A stretch of 64,000 bases of DNA from Serendipita indica DSM 11827 (taxonomy: Eukaryota > Basidiomycota > Agaricomycetes > Sebacinales > Serendipitaceae), in NCBI GenBank assembly GCA_910890315.1, contig CAJVGD010000046.1:558001-622000 (forward strand). The letters run 5' to 3'. Position 1 is the first letter of the stretch; each line of letters begins with the position of its first letter. Shown here piece by piece: positions 1-11,762 of the stretch. The notes under the pieces are model-generated. The model saw only the letters and a program-made list of their open reading frames with translations, was not told the DNA's origin and searched no databases. The position numbers and the translations under genes are program-made.

Positions 1-425
1 GCGAGGTCGTACAGTTGCTGTGGCGCGAGTGCGCCCGTCTGAGACGATGGATGGATTCTCGGTCGCATAGGCTGATCAATAGATGCAGAACGCGCATTGT
101 GTCCAGCAAAAGAGACTCGTTCGCCGCTCGCTGGGGTCATACTGAGCGACTTGCTGAGCCCTGACGAGCCCCAACTTCCACGACGGGACAGGGTTCCGTG
201 CTCCTTTTCGTACTTTTCCAACTCTTCTTTTGTCGGTGGAGGGAGACGCACAATGTGCAGACGCGACGTCGAACTTGCGGGAGTATCAAACGTTGCAAGT
301 GCCCATGGATCTGGCGCAGATGTTGACCCACGACGGCTGGACGAAGACAGTTTGCGTCTGTGCGTCGTGGTTGGTGTCCCGGGCATTGATGTGGACAGCG
401 ACGGCGAATAGCTCCTGACAGACAT
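1..425 (-). CDS. Orphan low-complexity protein, 5' part only
   Basis: A minus-strand frame opens at an ATG at 425 (protein begins MSVRSYSPSLSTSMPGTP) and stays open to the window edge, so about 140 N-terminal residues are visible and the 3' end is missing. The visible part is rich in Ser, Thr, Pro and Arg, as in an intrinsically disordered regulatory protein. It has a short charged stretch (PPPTKEELEKYEKEHG) that may form a helix, followed by more Ser-rich sequence with several R-x-x-S sites. I see no catalytic motif, signal peptide or membrane segment and do not recognise the family. An additional upstream exon cannot be excluded. The next gene lies upstream on the same strand, about 300 nt away. 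Confidence 0.5.
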   Translation of the reverse strand, partial: MSVRSYSPSLSTSMPGTPTTTHRRKLSSSSRRGSTSAPDPWALATFDTPASSTSRLHIVRLPPPTKEELEKYEKEHGTLSRRGSWGSSGLSKSLSMTPASGERVSFAGHNARSASIDQPMRPRIHPSSQTGALAPQQLYDL

Positions 426-723
426 TGGCGACTACAAACTCGTCTGCTGGATGTGCACATTAGCTGAATCTTGCATCTTATTCTACAGCGATATCGGAGC
501 ATACCAACACGAAACGCCTTGCAAACGTTGGTGGAGGAGGAACAAGAACTGAGATCACCGCCACTCATGTCACATAGGATACCGGACTCGCTCTCAACGT
601 CTTACAGCAGCAAAAGGAACGCATCAATTCGCTTCTCATTAGCCATAAATCTAATTTCCACAATATCTTTATGCAGGTCTGGACGGTGGGTCAGTCAAGC
701 AATTCGGGGTTGAAGATCACAAC

Positions 724-2111
724 TCACATCGTCCAGACACCCTTGATGGTAATATCCTTTGACTCTCCCGCAGGCTCTGACTCACCCTCAGTTTGCGGGC
801 TGGGTGTCTCGCCAGTTCCCTCGATTGGTGTCTGCGTAGACGAGCCTCGGTTCGGAGTCAGCGTTCTATTCGCAGCACCTGTCGGCGTCTCCACAGCGAT
901 ACCCTTTGGAACAATGAATTGGTTTAGCTCTCCTCCTTCTGGGTCGACCCATGCGATCGCAGGCCCAGCGAGAATCGAGGCTGTGTTCTGCTGCAGAATA
1001 TTGGCAGGCAGTGGTGTTCCATCGTTGGTGATATAGATGTACAAGGGCCCGTTGATTGCATCTACCGGCATCGTGCAGGATTCGAGCGGCTGGGCAAGGC
1101 CTGCCGGTTGACCGCCAATCAAAATTTGACAGAATAGCTGACATTGGGTTAGAAACCGTATGAGGAGGAATTTGGCACATACTGGCTGATCCCGTGGAAT
1201 TCCGGTCTTGTCAAACTCGAGCGTGATTGCTTCACCTTTTCTCAAAGAGTTCTTGATCTTGAGAGGTTTGACAGCTAGGTCGATGAGTAGACGCCACAAG
1301 GGGGTAGGAGTGCTTACGAGGAATGTCAAGATTGCAAGTCATATGCGGCGACAGGATCGAGAGGACTTGTTCAGGACGCAAAGCAGTATCGAACGACTGG
1401 GGCATCACAGAGGACCCGCTGAGAATGTTCATGGTCGTTTCATGTCGTGCTTCATCGGTGAGAATGCTCGCGAGAGCGATGAGGAAGTTCTTGTCCTCGA
1501 CCAGAGTGACTGCACCTAGATATGCGCTGACACTCACTGTACTCCAAGTTAGATGCGATAACATACTGCTACTCGGCCCATACCTTGCTCCAAGGTGCGG
1601 GCAGCGAGAACCGCCGACTTTACGTCCTTTAATGCGTCGTCAAAGGTGAAGGTGCAGCCTCGCACAGCTTGGCCTCTCAACCCGTCGGTGAGGCTAGAGA
1701 CGAGTCAGCGCATCCTATCTCACGAGCTATAGACTCACAATGAAGTATGAATGCTTTCATCGTTGAATATTTCCCTATCAAACGGTGAATACTCCATTGT
1801 GGGAACAAATACGCGAAGAGGCTTACAAGAGAAGCCGCTTAGGAGCATTTGCATCAAGGAATCCTGCATTGATATAGTCCTTGTCTTGGAACTTGGTCTG
1901 AATTTGCCAATAAAACTCTCGTTCCATTTGTTCCATGGCCTGGAGGAACTCTGAGGATGGCGGGCAAGTCAGCTGGTGCTCGAGAACATAGTACAGAGAA
2001 CATCTCACGGAGAATCAGAGTGTCATCGACTTCAGCACGCTTGACGATGGGCGCTGCGAACGAGCCAAATGGGATGGCGAGGAGGGCGGTGAAGGCTGAT
2101 ATCCAGAGCAT
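724..2111 (-). CDS. Secreted ferritin-like (Rds1-type stress response) protein
   Basis: The protein starts at 2111 with a clear signal peptide (MLWISAFTALLAIPFGSFAAP). A ferritin-like domain of the fungal Rds1/desiccation-related family follows. Recognisable segments are FLQAMEQMEREFYWQ, DESIHTSFL, a CTF segment followed by SVSAYLGAV, and DEARHETTMN, which carry the Glu and His residues of a helical metal-binding bundle. The second half has the family's beta-rich region and a Ser/Thr/Pro/Glu tail ending GVWTM. At least five short introns are needed. Between NAGFLDANAPKRLL (stop at 1823-1825) and REIFNDESIHTSF the best intron fit leaves one surplus base, so this junction is unresolved: an unusual splice, an assembly error or a real frameshift. 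Rds1 relatives are linked to stress and nutrient response; a biochemical activity has not been settled for the family. Family call is fairly sure, exon structure less so. Confidence 0.72.
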
Positions 2112-2594
2112 AGTAAAGAGGCGTGTAGAATTAAAATAAATGGCAAAAATGGTTTGTGAGAAGAGAAAAGCAAAGTGGCCCAGCCCTGGGATGAAAGAAA
2201 GAAAAGGACGAGCACCAGCTCGCAAACGAAGTAAGAAAAGGTCGAAAGCGGAAGAAACTCACTGGTTTCTCCATGTTTGATGGGTTTTATATCTCTGCGA
2301 ATGCCGAGGCGAAGCTTGGGAAGATGTACTGCCTCAGGCGTTGCTGTCGTATCATCCATCCATATACCCATCACTGCATTCTCTGCGTTTGTTGGACAGC
2401 TTTGAGCAATATAAACTGGCGTCTGCCCGTCCGCGCCTGGCTATCCACCTTGACTACGGGATACTCTCAAGGGACACCGATATTTCTTGTAAACATGGTC
2501 GGATATATTTCTCATATACCCCAAGGGTAGCCCTCATCGGCGCATACCCGACGGGGTAAAGTCCAAGTTCCAGTGACTAAATAACCCACACCAG
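2112..2594. other. Intergenic: Rds1-like promoter side and CysRS 3' side
   Basis: About 480 nt lie between the start of the Rds1-like gene and the stop codon of cysteinyl-tRNA synthetase, both on the minus strand. I see no convincing coding segment, RNA gene or repeat. It should hold the promoter of the Rds1-like gene and the 3' UTR of the synthetase. Confidence 0.5.
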
Positions 2595-5574
2595 CTACTC
2601 TTTCGATTGACCCTCCCGTTGAGAAAGATGCGCTAGCCATGCATCATGTCGCTTCGCTTGTTCCTCCCAAGCCTTTGCGAGCTTTTTGCTCTGTCCCTTG
2701 CTCAGCTCCTCACCCTTTCCGTCAAGCACCGGAATCCCCTTTGCATCCCATTCACTATACGTTCCTTCTGGGACATTCGGTGGCTTGAACATTTCCTCTG
2801 GACTCAACTTCCCCTTCTCCAGTTTGGCCAATTGTTGCTGAGCGGCGGCTGCCTTTTGAGCCGCCTTTTGAGCTGCTTTAGCCGCGAGGAGTGCCTTCTT
2901 GTCGTCTCTTGCTTTGATGAGGACAGAGGGTGGCATGAGCTTGACGAGTGCTTTGCCATCTGGGAGATCCATTCAGATTCTAGGGATCATCATGGGCGAA
3001 GGTCGCACCTTCTTGATCGTCAAGGGCAACTCCGAGAGGAACAAGGTCCTCATCTCGTAGACGGTCCGTTAGCTCTAAGAACTCTGAGTGCGGATCCTTT
3101 GCCATTGCCTTTTTGCGAACTTCGTCCCGGAATGTTGACAATGCTCGCAGATAGGGCATGAGTACTGTCTCTTTCTAGGGCAAATGAGCGATATCGAGGA
3201 CGTTGTAGATCGACTCACATCTGCGCTGACATCCTCTCCACCAGAAGCGGAGGTTGAAGCACCCCATCCAATCTCCTGTGGCGACCCTTCACCGAGACCA
3301 AACATGCGTAGCATCTTTGTGATCCACCCAGCGACCTGTCGAATGGACGAAATATTCGTAGCACTTCGCCCACGTTTGAGGTAAACATTGGTATAGGAGA
3401 CGAGATCGTTCAAAGCCTGTACAGCTTGAGGTGTGTTGAAGGAATCGCAGAGCGCCGTGCGGAAGGTATGCTGCGCACGGTACAACCTAGACGATAGTAA
3501 GTCATCCGCACGTAAAAATAATTGAACGACTGACTCTGCGGCCAGATCCTTCTCATCTTTGCCGTACTTCCATGTACCGTTCTGAGGGGTCGGCGCAGCA
3601 TCCCACTCTGACACCAATGCTTTTGTTTGCACGAAGAAATTCTAGCAGAATTAGAGTAGGAAAGTCGATTTGGACGAGGGCCCACATCAAGTGCTGTTTC
3701 TCGTGCTTTGACCTCTGTCTGGAGACTTTCGTTCCAATCGAGCCTGCTGTTCCATAGCTGCAAGAGGAAGGACAGACGAACTTGACGTGGTGTCCATGTC
3801 TCCAGCATTTCCTATACATTGTCAATTCTATGTCATATGAGGAGAGCTTGCATACCTCGATGGTGATAAAGTTTTTGAGTGATTTGCTCATCTTCAAACC
3901 AGCGATGTGAAGATGACCAGTGTGTAAGAAGTAGTTGACCCACTGAACGTTGTTATGATACGCCTGGACACCAGTTAGCGAAGCCTGACGATGGGGTGTC
4001 CATACCTCTGATTGGGCGAGTTCATTATCATGGTGCGGGAACAAGAGGTCTATGCCCCCCGAATGAATATCCATGGACTCTCCAAGAATATCAGTAGCCA
4101 TGACGGAGCACTCGATATGCCACCCAGGTCGTCCTTGGCCCCATGGTGACGGCCAAGCTGGCTCTCCTGCTTTTGATGCTTTCCAGAGAGCAAAATCTTC
4201 GGGTGATCTCTTGCTCGAATACGATGTCAGGGCACCTAGTAGACTTTGAGTCTCGATCATAGCTTGTAAAGAGCTTACCTTCTCCTTCAGCGAGTAGTGC
4301 CTTGTTTCCGCGGCTCCATGGCGCAAGTTTGGCGTATTCATGCTTCCATTCCTGAGTTGGCGCGCCGTCAAACGCGGCTTTATCAAACCAAACGTTGCCA
4401 TCCTCGCCACTGTACGCAAAGCCATTTGCGATAATCTTCTCGATAAAGGTGACAATCTCAGGGACATATTCTGTGACTCTGGTCAATGTGGTTGGAGGCT
4501 TGACTCGAAGACGGGCCATATCAGCCATGAACGAGTCTTCCCAAAATGCTGCCGTTGATCGGAATATAGCCGGATCAGACACAGTATGCTTGAGCTAGAA
4601 ACGTTCTTAGCAGTATGTCTCGCTTTATCAGTAGGCCCATACCTCTTCGTCTAGCACGAGAGCCAGGGTATCTTTCGACTTGTCTATCAGGGTCGCAGCT
4701 GCCGTCTCCGACGAGGATCCTGCATTCATCTGCATCCTGGCTACCTCGAGGGCAGAGAATGAGGTTTCCTATGGTTCACTCAGATCAACTGCAGAAACAG
4801 CCATGTGTCGACCGACCAGGGTAGTAATGTGCATTGAAAACTTTTCGTCCCTCTGAAGTGCTTCCTGTAGCCAGCTCGGATCAAGCACACGAGCTTGGAC
4901 GTACTGCCACTGAGCAGCGAGATGACTGGATTGCGCTTCAAGCTCGGCTGAGGGGATACTCTTCAGGACCTTTCCTTTGAGATATTTCTCCCACGAGTCT
5001 TGAGTCATGTCGATGAGCTCCTGATTGAGCAAAGGGTTTCTCTTCTTCAAATCGTCAATCAGGTACTGATGTCGGGCTCGGAGGATGATCTAGCACTGTA
5101 TATCAATGCAGGTATTGCGCAATATGACGACATGTGTACCTTGTCGTCGATGTCGGTGATATTCATGACTAGGTGGACATCGTAGCCAAAATAGTCCTCC
5201 ATAATGCGTCGCAGAATATCCTGGGTCACATAGTTGCTATGGAATGTAAGTAAACCCCCATCTTTAGTTACAGATAACTACCGGGCGTGGCCCATGTGCG
5301 AGGCATCGTAGACAGTCGGACCGCAGTTGTACCATTTGACGAGATTTCCGGCTGCAGGGATGAATTCTTCCTGTATAAACATATTGAGGTCCGAGTGAGC
5401 GAGCCACGACAGAGAATATCGCACCTTTTGACGCGTCAACGAATTGTAGACCTTGAGCGTTGGTTTGGGCGTTGTGGGCGCTGGTGGGAACCATTTAGCC
5501 GCGTTTGAAGTCATTTTGGACGTGCTAAATGACCTGGAGGAGATCAAGCTGCGGGAGAGCAGCCGGCCAAGCAT
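2595..5574 (-). CDS. Cysteinyl-tRNA synthetase, likely cytosolic and mitochondrial
   Basis: Class I synthetase that charges tRNA-Cys. The catalytic domain carries CGPTVYD with the HIGH-type HMGH motif, the zinc-site segment [24 protein letters not shown] and the KMSKS loop ([10 protein letters not shown]). A DALR-like helical region and a Lys/Ala-rich coiled-coil tail end at 2595. About ten short introns are needed; for example LDDQE joins DGKALVKL across 50 nt. Two in-frame ATGs matter. The one at 5514 gives [11 protein letters not shown], a cytosolic start. The one at 5574 adds 20 residues, [20 protein letters not shown], which look like a mitochondrial targeting peptide: Arg and Ser rich, no acidic residues, amphipathic. 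I infer that one gene supplies both compartments. It is head to head with the RBR ligase gene, with only 62 nt between this start and that of the neighbour. Confidence 0.93.
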
Positions 5575-5636
5575 CCAAACAACAAGTGCTGACTTGACCA
5601 CTGACCGTGTCTTGCATTTTGAACCCATCCGAAATC
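5575..5636. promoter_or_regulatory. Very short bidirectional promoter, CysRS / RBR ligase
   Basis: Only 62 nt separate the upstream (mitochondrial) start of CysRS from the start of the Ariadne-type ligase; the distance is 122 nt from the cytosolic start. The two genes diverge, so this stretch must carry transcription signals for both, or promoter elements must lie inside the coding regions. No TATA-like element is evident. Confidence 0.5.
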
Positions 5637-7594
5637 ATGTCCGACAGCTACGACGACGATGAATATATGGAAGAAGAAGAGGAAGATCTCTTTGAGGACG
5701 AGGTGATGAGCGACGACGATGCTGGTGAGTAATAGCCCGCAAGAGTGTGGCGAGCCCCAGTTCAGAGGCGCCGAGCTCACTGTCGCTGCAGCTATGGACA
5801 ACGAAGAAGGGGACTATCCAGTCATTCCCGACAAGGACAAGCCGAAATCTTATGATGTCGAGTCTAAGAGCCTCAGCGTCGACGACGTGCAAAAGGACAT
5901 GCGATCGCAAGTCGAATACGTCGTTTCCGTCTTTGGATTAGAGGTCCGTACTCTCTCATTTCCCTCTTTTTTTCTCAAATACTCATGTTGGCGCCGATGG
6001 CGTTGCTGCCTGAATCAGCCAGATACGGCGCGCATGCTACTACGCGATTACGGCTGGAATAGAGAACGCATGACGGAACAATACATGGAAGACCCCAGCA
6101 AGGTCCTCATCAAAGCAGGCATCGAACCAGACGCGACCAGCCCGCGCTCTCCTATCCGCTCAACCTCCAGCCAGCCTCCAAAGGAATCCTCGTTCAGCTT
6201 CAGGCGCTCCACACGCAAGAATCCGGTTCCTGATCCGGTAACCGAGTCCAAGTTTATGTGCCCAATTTGCTGCGACGACGAGCCGCCGTCCACCCTGGCC
6301 CTGGCCTGTAATCACCGGTTCTGCAGCGACTGCTGGAGCCAATACCTAGAAGGCAAAGTACGCGACGAGGGCGAATGCGTCGTACGGTGCATGAAAGATG
6401 GATGCAGCTTGCTCGTCCCAGACTCGTTCATCAAAGAACATTCAAGCGCCAAAACATATGACCGGTTTGAGGAACTCGTCCTTCGGCACTATGTATCTCA
6501 TATCGCCCATCTCAAGTTCTGCCCAGCACCCGGCTGTACAGACACCGTGTCATGCACAGCAGCCGCGACAAAATCCGCTCTCGACACCGTCGTACCCTCA
6601 GTTTCTTGTGCCCATGGACATAAATTTTGCTTTGGATGCTCCATTGATGCCGATCATCGTCCGGTCCTCTGCAAGGTAGCTAAGCTCTGGGTCAAGAAAT
6701 GCCAGGATGATAGCGAGACTGCGAATTGGATCAAGACCAACACAAAGGAATGCTCCAAATGCCAGAGTACGATAGAGAAGAATGGTGGCTGCAAGTGAGT
6801 AATCGTCTGCCGAGCGATGGATCACAGACTAAATTTGAATAGCCACATGACCTGCAAGAAATGCAAACATGAATTTTGCTGGGTCTGCATGGGTCCCTGG
6901 TCAGATCACGGTACTCAGTGGTACAGCTGCAATCGCTACGACGACAAGGCAGCAATTGAGGCTCGTGACGCCCAATCCAAGAGTCGTATTTCATTGGAAA
7001 GGTACCTTCACGTACGTATCCTAATCGCGGTAACATTATAGACGCTGAGTGATTGTTTAGTACTATAATCGATGGGCAAACCACGAACAGTCCGCCAAGC
7101 TATCTGCGGAGTTGTACGTCAAGACGGAGAAGAAGATGGAGGAGATGCAACTCACGACAGACCTGACCTGGATCGAGGTACAATTTGCAAAGAAGGCGGT
7201 CGAAGAGGTCTTACGATGTCGAGCAACGCTCAAGTGGACCTATGCCATGGCCTATTACCTAGACAAGAGCAACGAGAAGGAGCTCTTTGAGGACAATCAA
7301 AGGTTTGTCTTATTGCCCTATTGGACCCATCTATTGACAACAAGCACAGAGATCTTGAAAAGGCGGTAGAGGATCTTTCAGAACTCCTAGAGTCTCCTAT
7401 AGAAGCCGAGACTATACCAGAACTACGAGCCAACATGACGAACAAGACTGTGAGTGTGTCCGGTTGGGGGGTTTGGATGAAGTGGCTCATACCTCGTGTA
7501 GGTATACGTCCAGAAGAGAAACGAGATTATGCTCGAGGACACTGCTCAAGGGTTTAGGGAAGGCAGATGGACGTGGAATGTCGATCTACCTTAA
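5637..7594 (+). CDS. Ariadne-type RING-between-RING E3 ubiquitin ligase
   Basis: This protein takes ubiquitin from an E2 onto its own cysteine and then onto a substrate. It starts [19 protein letters not shown], the acidic N terminus usual for Ariadne proteins. A UBA-like segment follows ([15 protein letters not shown]). RING1 begins [10 protein letters not shown] and carries [10 protein letters not shown]. The IBR has KFCPAPGC, then [13 protein letters not shown]2 has [19 protein letters not shown], where the last Cys is the expected catalytic residue, then [14 protein letters not shown]. The C-terminal helical Ariadne domain ([15 protein letters not shown] to TWNVDLP) ends at 7594. About six short introns interrupt the gene. 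The full RBR plus Ariadne layout points to a cullin-regulated HHARI-like enzyme. All ligands that I checked are present. Confidence 0.92.
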
Positions 7595-7771
7595 GGATCA
7601 TGCTCTTTTTTCCTCAACCGTTCGACTGCCCTCAATCACTTGCTCAGACACTTTGCTCTCGTCGGCTTTACGCCTTTTGTATCTTTGGCAGATCACTCGT
7701 GTTCATAATATAATCGCTGACATTGTTCACATGCTGTGTGGGTCATGGATGCATTATGGAATAACTAATAG

Positions 7772-8829
7772 TTACACGTCGAAATAAAACTCGTCAATCG
7801 GATCCTCGTATCTGTCGAGATACTCTTGCAAATCCGACAGGTCGTCGTCGTCGTCTTCCTCTGCCGGTACTTTGTCCTTCCCCTTTGCTTGAGGTGCGGG
7901 GAGTTTTGACGTGGTGAGGTTTCCCCTGCTCCGAGTCGATCTGATGGTGGACGGCTGGCTTCGCAGGGCTGTACGTTCTGTCGAAGTTTTGACGGCTGCA
8001 GCCTTGGCGATTCGCGCACTGCTACGGGTGGGGATTCCACTTGGAATTCGCGAATGAGTGCGCTTGCTTTGGGATACCTCGGGGATATGCACGGCTGTTG
8101 CAGAAGTCGAGAATCCGACGTCGTCCTCCGAAGCCATAGAGTCCGGAGCTAGATAGAGTATCAGCTGAGTTGAAGACTTGTTGACGGGAATGGTACATAC
8201 TCAGACGTCCAAGCGGAACGATGAGTTGGTCTTCTGGAATCAAGAATGCTTCTTCCTTGAAAGATACGGGGGGTGCGCAGTACCAATGGAATGGAATGCG
8301 ATCAAGCTCGAGCAAGACTCTTCCCATGTCTGTGCCGCTCATCAGGCCGAAGTCTTCTCCCGAGATCGGAGGCACTGCTATGGAGTGAGCCCAATGACGA
8401 AAATGACGGGGATCCGGACATACCGACAGCGGTAGGAGGCATATACTCTGGCTCGAGGTCTTCCTCTTCTTGGAGATGGAGCTCGGGTGCTTCCAGCTTG
8501 CTTGCCAGGTCATTCTGTACCGTCTTGATTGGTGTGGAGGACAGTCGGGGTTGCTTGATTGATTTTCTGGATGCAGAAGCTGGTTTTTCCTCGATGAACA
8601 GAGTAGATTTGCCGTCGAGAGTCTGTACTTGGAGCTGGAGGCCTCTGTTCTTGAGATGTTTTCCCGGTGTCTTGTCCACCAGACCCTTTCTGGAGCGTAC
8701 TTCTGTGGTTACAGTGGCTTTTCCTGGTGCTGTCGAGTCGTCAGTCAGACCACATGTTAAACCGCGTGTTATGGCATGTACCGTGGACAGGCAGAGGCGT
8801 CTTTGAGACTGTTTTTGCGAGTGTGACAT
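7772..8829 (-). CDS. Securin-like protein (candidate separase inhibitor)
   Basis: Four exons give about 280 residues beginning MSHSQKQSQRRLCLST. The protein is basic and unstructured at the N terminus, with a destruction-box-like R-K-G-L at about residues 30-33 (EVRSRKGLVDKTPGK), and acidic later on. Around residues 109-115 it has EPEYMPP, close to the [DE]-x-E-Y-x-P-P stretch that I recall as the separase-binding pseudosubstrate site of fungal securins. Next come a hydrophobic segment (EDFGLMSGTDMGRVLLELD) and another rich in aromatics (RIPFHWYCAPP). The C terminus is basic and then Asp-rich, ending DEFYFDV. Securins diverge fast, so this rests on motif order rather than overall similarity. 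A start 24 nt upstream (8853) is also in frame. No KEN box is visible. It could instead be an unrelated disordered nuclear protein. Confidence 0.5.
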
Positions 8830-9303
8830 TGTTTTCGTTTTTGAGTTTTGCATGAGGAGTCTTTGGCACACCCGAATGCAGCGAGAGCATAATGGGAGGG
8901 TGCAAGTGAGATGGCCGGGCTTTGCCACTGTCGCCATTATTTCATGATGGTGGATGATAATACTGGTATATTGTGCCTTGTGTATCCTGGCTGTGGATGC
9001 GGATGCTAATCCCGTTGGTAGGGCAGCGTATGATTTCAAGCTAAGGGCCGCCGCTGTTTTGGACCTGACCCTCTCCGCCCGTTTACTCGCCTTTCGTTTC
9101 TTCACAACTCATTTTATCACTCGTTATCTAGATCTTTCATCTTCTCCGGCTGTCTCCAGTCAGACAGTTTACCTCCCCCACCGCCGTAGTCCCCACCGGA
9201 AAGACGGCGTGGACCTAACCTTCTTGATCCCCCCGACATCCGCAAATCGTTTCACACTCCCCGCTGTGGCATTTCCGACTCGTCTGTCGACGATTGGAAC
9301 GCA
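8830..9303. promoter_or_regulatory. Shared upstream region, securin-like / proline-rich gene
   Basis: The two flanking genes diverge across 474 nt. The stretch is pyrimidine-rich on the plus strand toward the proline-rich gene (around 9110-9250), as in many fungal promoters and 5' UTRs. I see no coding exon or repeat here. Confidence 0.4.
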
Positions 9304-11762
9304 ATGGCAGCCAGAAGTTCTCCTAGAATGAAGCATCTCTCCCTTCGATTCAGTGTCTTCGAGCTTGCGGCCGACATTGGACTCGAGACGACGGCACTCG
9401 ATGGTAAATTTGACCCAATCGTCGAAGAAGACGAACGCGAGGTGTGTTGAAGCACACCATTTTCTCGTCGTCGTTGCTTACCACTGCTCTCGACGCATCG
9501 CCTCTAGCCGTCGAGCGCTGATAGACAGCGTCAGACTCATTCTTCAGACGAGCTCGCAGACTCTCCATTCCCGCTAACACCCCCGAGCTCCAACGATGTA
9601 AGCTCGATCATTCACCAGAGTTAACCGCACCCAGAACGCTAAAAAATATTTTCTAGGCCTTGTCTGCAATCCAGCCCCTCGCGCTCGGTCAAAAGCGTCA
9701 GGAGGAACGTCCTCGGTTTATCGAACGATTTCCCTCACCGTCTCCGGAACTCGTCTCGACCACACCCACACCGCGCACGCCGCCTGCCAAGCTCCGAAAG
9801 ACCTACACCCCGACCGCAGGCACTCCCATATCCGAACCACTACGTTTGGACTATAACACTGATGGCGAACGAGATCGTCCTAAGCGAAAGGAAAATGGCA
9901 AGAAAAAGGACCGCGATGACGAAAGGGAGAAGCAGCGGCAGGTACAGACCGACGTAGACGAAGAAAAAAAGTTGCTCGGTGGCTTGCTCCGTTTCAGAGC
10001 ACGCTCAAAGGAACGGAAAACAGCTGCAAAACAGGCTGTTCAGCCAGTCCCTCTTCCGCCGCCGCCAGAGACGATGCCCGTGAAACCACATACACCGCCC
10101 CCTCTTCCAATTGCCGAGCGCTTTGTTCGCCCGAAGGATGAGATTTCGTTTAGAACAAAGCCTCGAGAATCGGGCTCGAGTCATGGTGGAAGCACGAGTG
10201 TCGGGCATGGAAGTGCCACCAGCCACGCAGAAAGTTCAGACGCCCATGAGCCATACATTCGGCCCCGGGATCGTTCTTCTCGCTATGAACGACCGCATCC
10301 TGCATGGAGGACTGCACCGTCGTCCTTGGGAAATGTTGGCCTGGCCTCAGCTCGAGGTGCCATCGTCGAGGCTCCTCTTCCAAAGGAGATACACGCCTTT
10401 CCTCCCGGCCAGTCGATATTTGATCGGGAACCAGTCAAACCCAATGTTCGTCGCAATAATTCAACAGAGTCTGAAGATGGCAAGACCCCCACCGTTGACA
10501 TGGATATGGTGAATCGATACTATGGGATAACATCCGCCGAACCTCAAACTTCAGCCACCGTTCCATCTGTTCCGAGCCCTCAATCGAGATTTGCACTCGC
10601 ACAAGCATTGTCGCCGATCGAGACAAAGCCTACACCACATGAGGGGGCATTGCGACCGTCTCCAGCCCCGACGACGCCGCAGCTACCTGCCTCTCCCTCG
10701 CCGTACATCGTACCCTCGCCAAATCCAGGCCAGACAGATTTTGGTGCGCAACTTCGAGCGAAACGCGGACGGATGAACATTCCCCCGCCCATGGATCCCA
10801 TTCTTGTCCCTCCGAAACGGCTGATGGGAGCATTCAATCCGCCACCCACACCTCCTCCCACTACGGAGCTTCCCCCGATACCAACAGAACTCTCCGTACC
10901 GCAGGTTGCCTCTGGTCGAACTGGTTTGCAACGGCCCCTTGGATCACCTCAGCCAATGGTCCTGCCTCCGTCTGCCGCTGGTGGACTCCGCCCTGGTCAA
11001 CCGACGTCACCGTTGGGAATGCGCTCTTCTAGTCCAAGTTTGAGACCGGAGCCGTCTCGTCTGTCACCATACCCAGAGCGACCAGGCACCGCACCCCAGG
11101 AAGGCGGACCCCCTGCGCGCGCAGCATCTCCTATGCTCAGGGGACGTGCGCCAGCATTCCCTACGCGCCCTGTTACGCCAACCAGGGCTCCTCCTGCTCA
11201 GCAGCAGTACCGACCGGTGTCGCCAGTTCAGACGCGACCTGCACAGCGTCCGGCCTATAGCCCAAACCCAAGTTCTGGTCCAGGAAATGGATTTTTAATC
11301 AACCGAAGACCGGAATATGATGTCACAGCTTTGAACCGAAATCGCACGACATCCCTGGACGAAAACGAGGGCCCAACGCGACCCGCTGTGAGACAAAGGC
11401 AACCATTTATCCAACAGCAGCCGACATATCCGTCCCAAGCGGACCTCTTCTCGCCGCAGCAGCAGCAGCAGCAGGAATCGTCGTATGGATCGAGGACGAC
11501 GCCCCCTCCTACTCGTAAACGTTCGGTCCGAAAGACGGCTGCGAATCAATCTGGGTACGATTCGGATGACTCGCGGTACTCGCGGCATTCGCGCGACACA
11601 TACTATGGTCGTGATACAGTCTACTACGATGACCAGAATATGCCGCCGTTACCGGGAAGTAATGTCCCTCCGCTACCACAACGGGACTTTAGCAACATGG
11701 AAAAAGAACGTCAGGCTGGTCGGGAGAGACTTGTGCGAATGCTTGCAAATCGCGAGATATAG
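9304..11762 (+). CDS. Large proline/arginine-rich disordered protein, unknown function
   Basis: Exon 1 (9304-9441) encodes MAARSSPRMKHLSLRFSVFE and a well-composed segment ending EEDEREA. Exon 2 from 9657 continues ALSAIQPLALGQKRQEERPR and runs without break to 11762, giving about 750 residues. Almost all of exon 2 is Pro, Ser, Arg and Thr rich, with many P-x-x-P runs, a glutamine repeat from CAG codons near 11457-11475 and a basic charged block near the start. The final 20 or so residues (MEKERQAGRERLVRMLANREI) look helical and may be a conserved binding segment. The intron at 9442-9656 is about 215 nt, four times the usual length here. I do not recognise the family; P-x-x-P content fits a scaffold for SH3 proteins, but that is a guess. 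Confidence 0.75.

Noticed and set aside
11457-11475. CAG repeat as an expandable microsatellite
   Set aside because: Only six or so units inside a disordered coding region; common and unremarkable.
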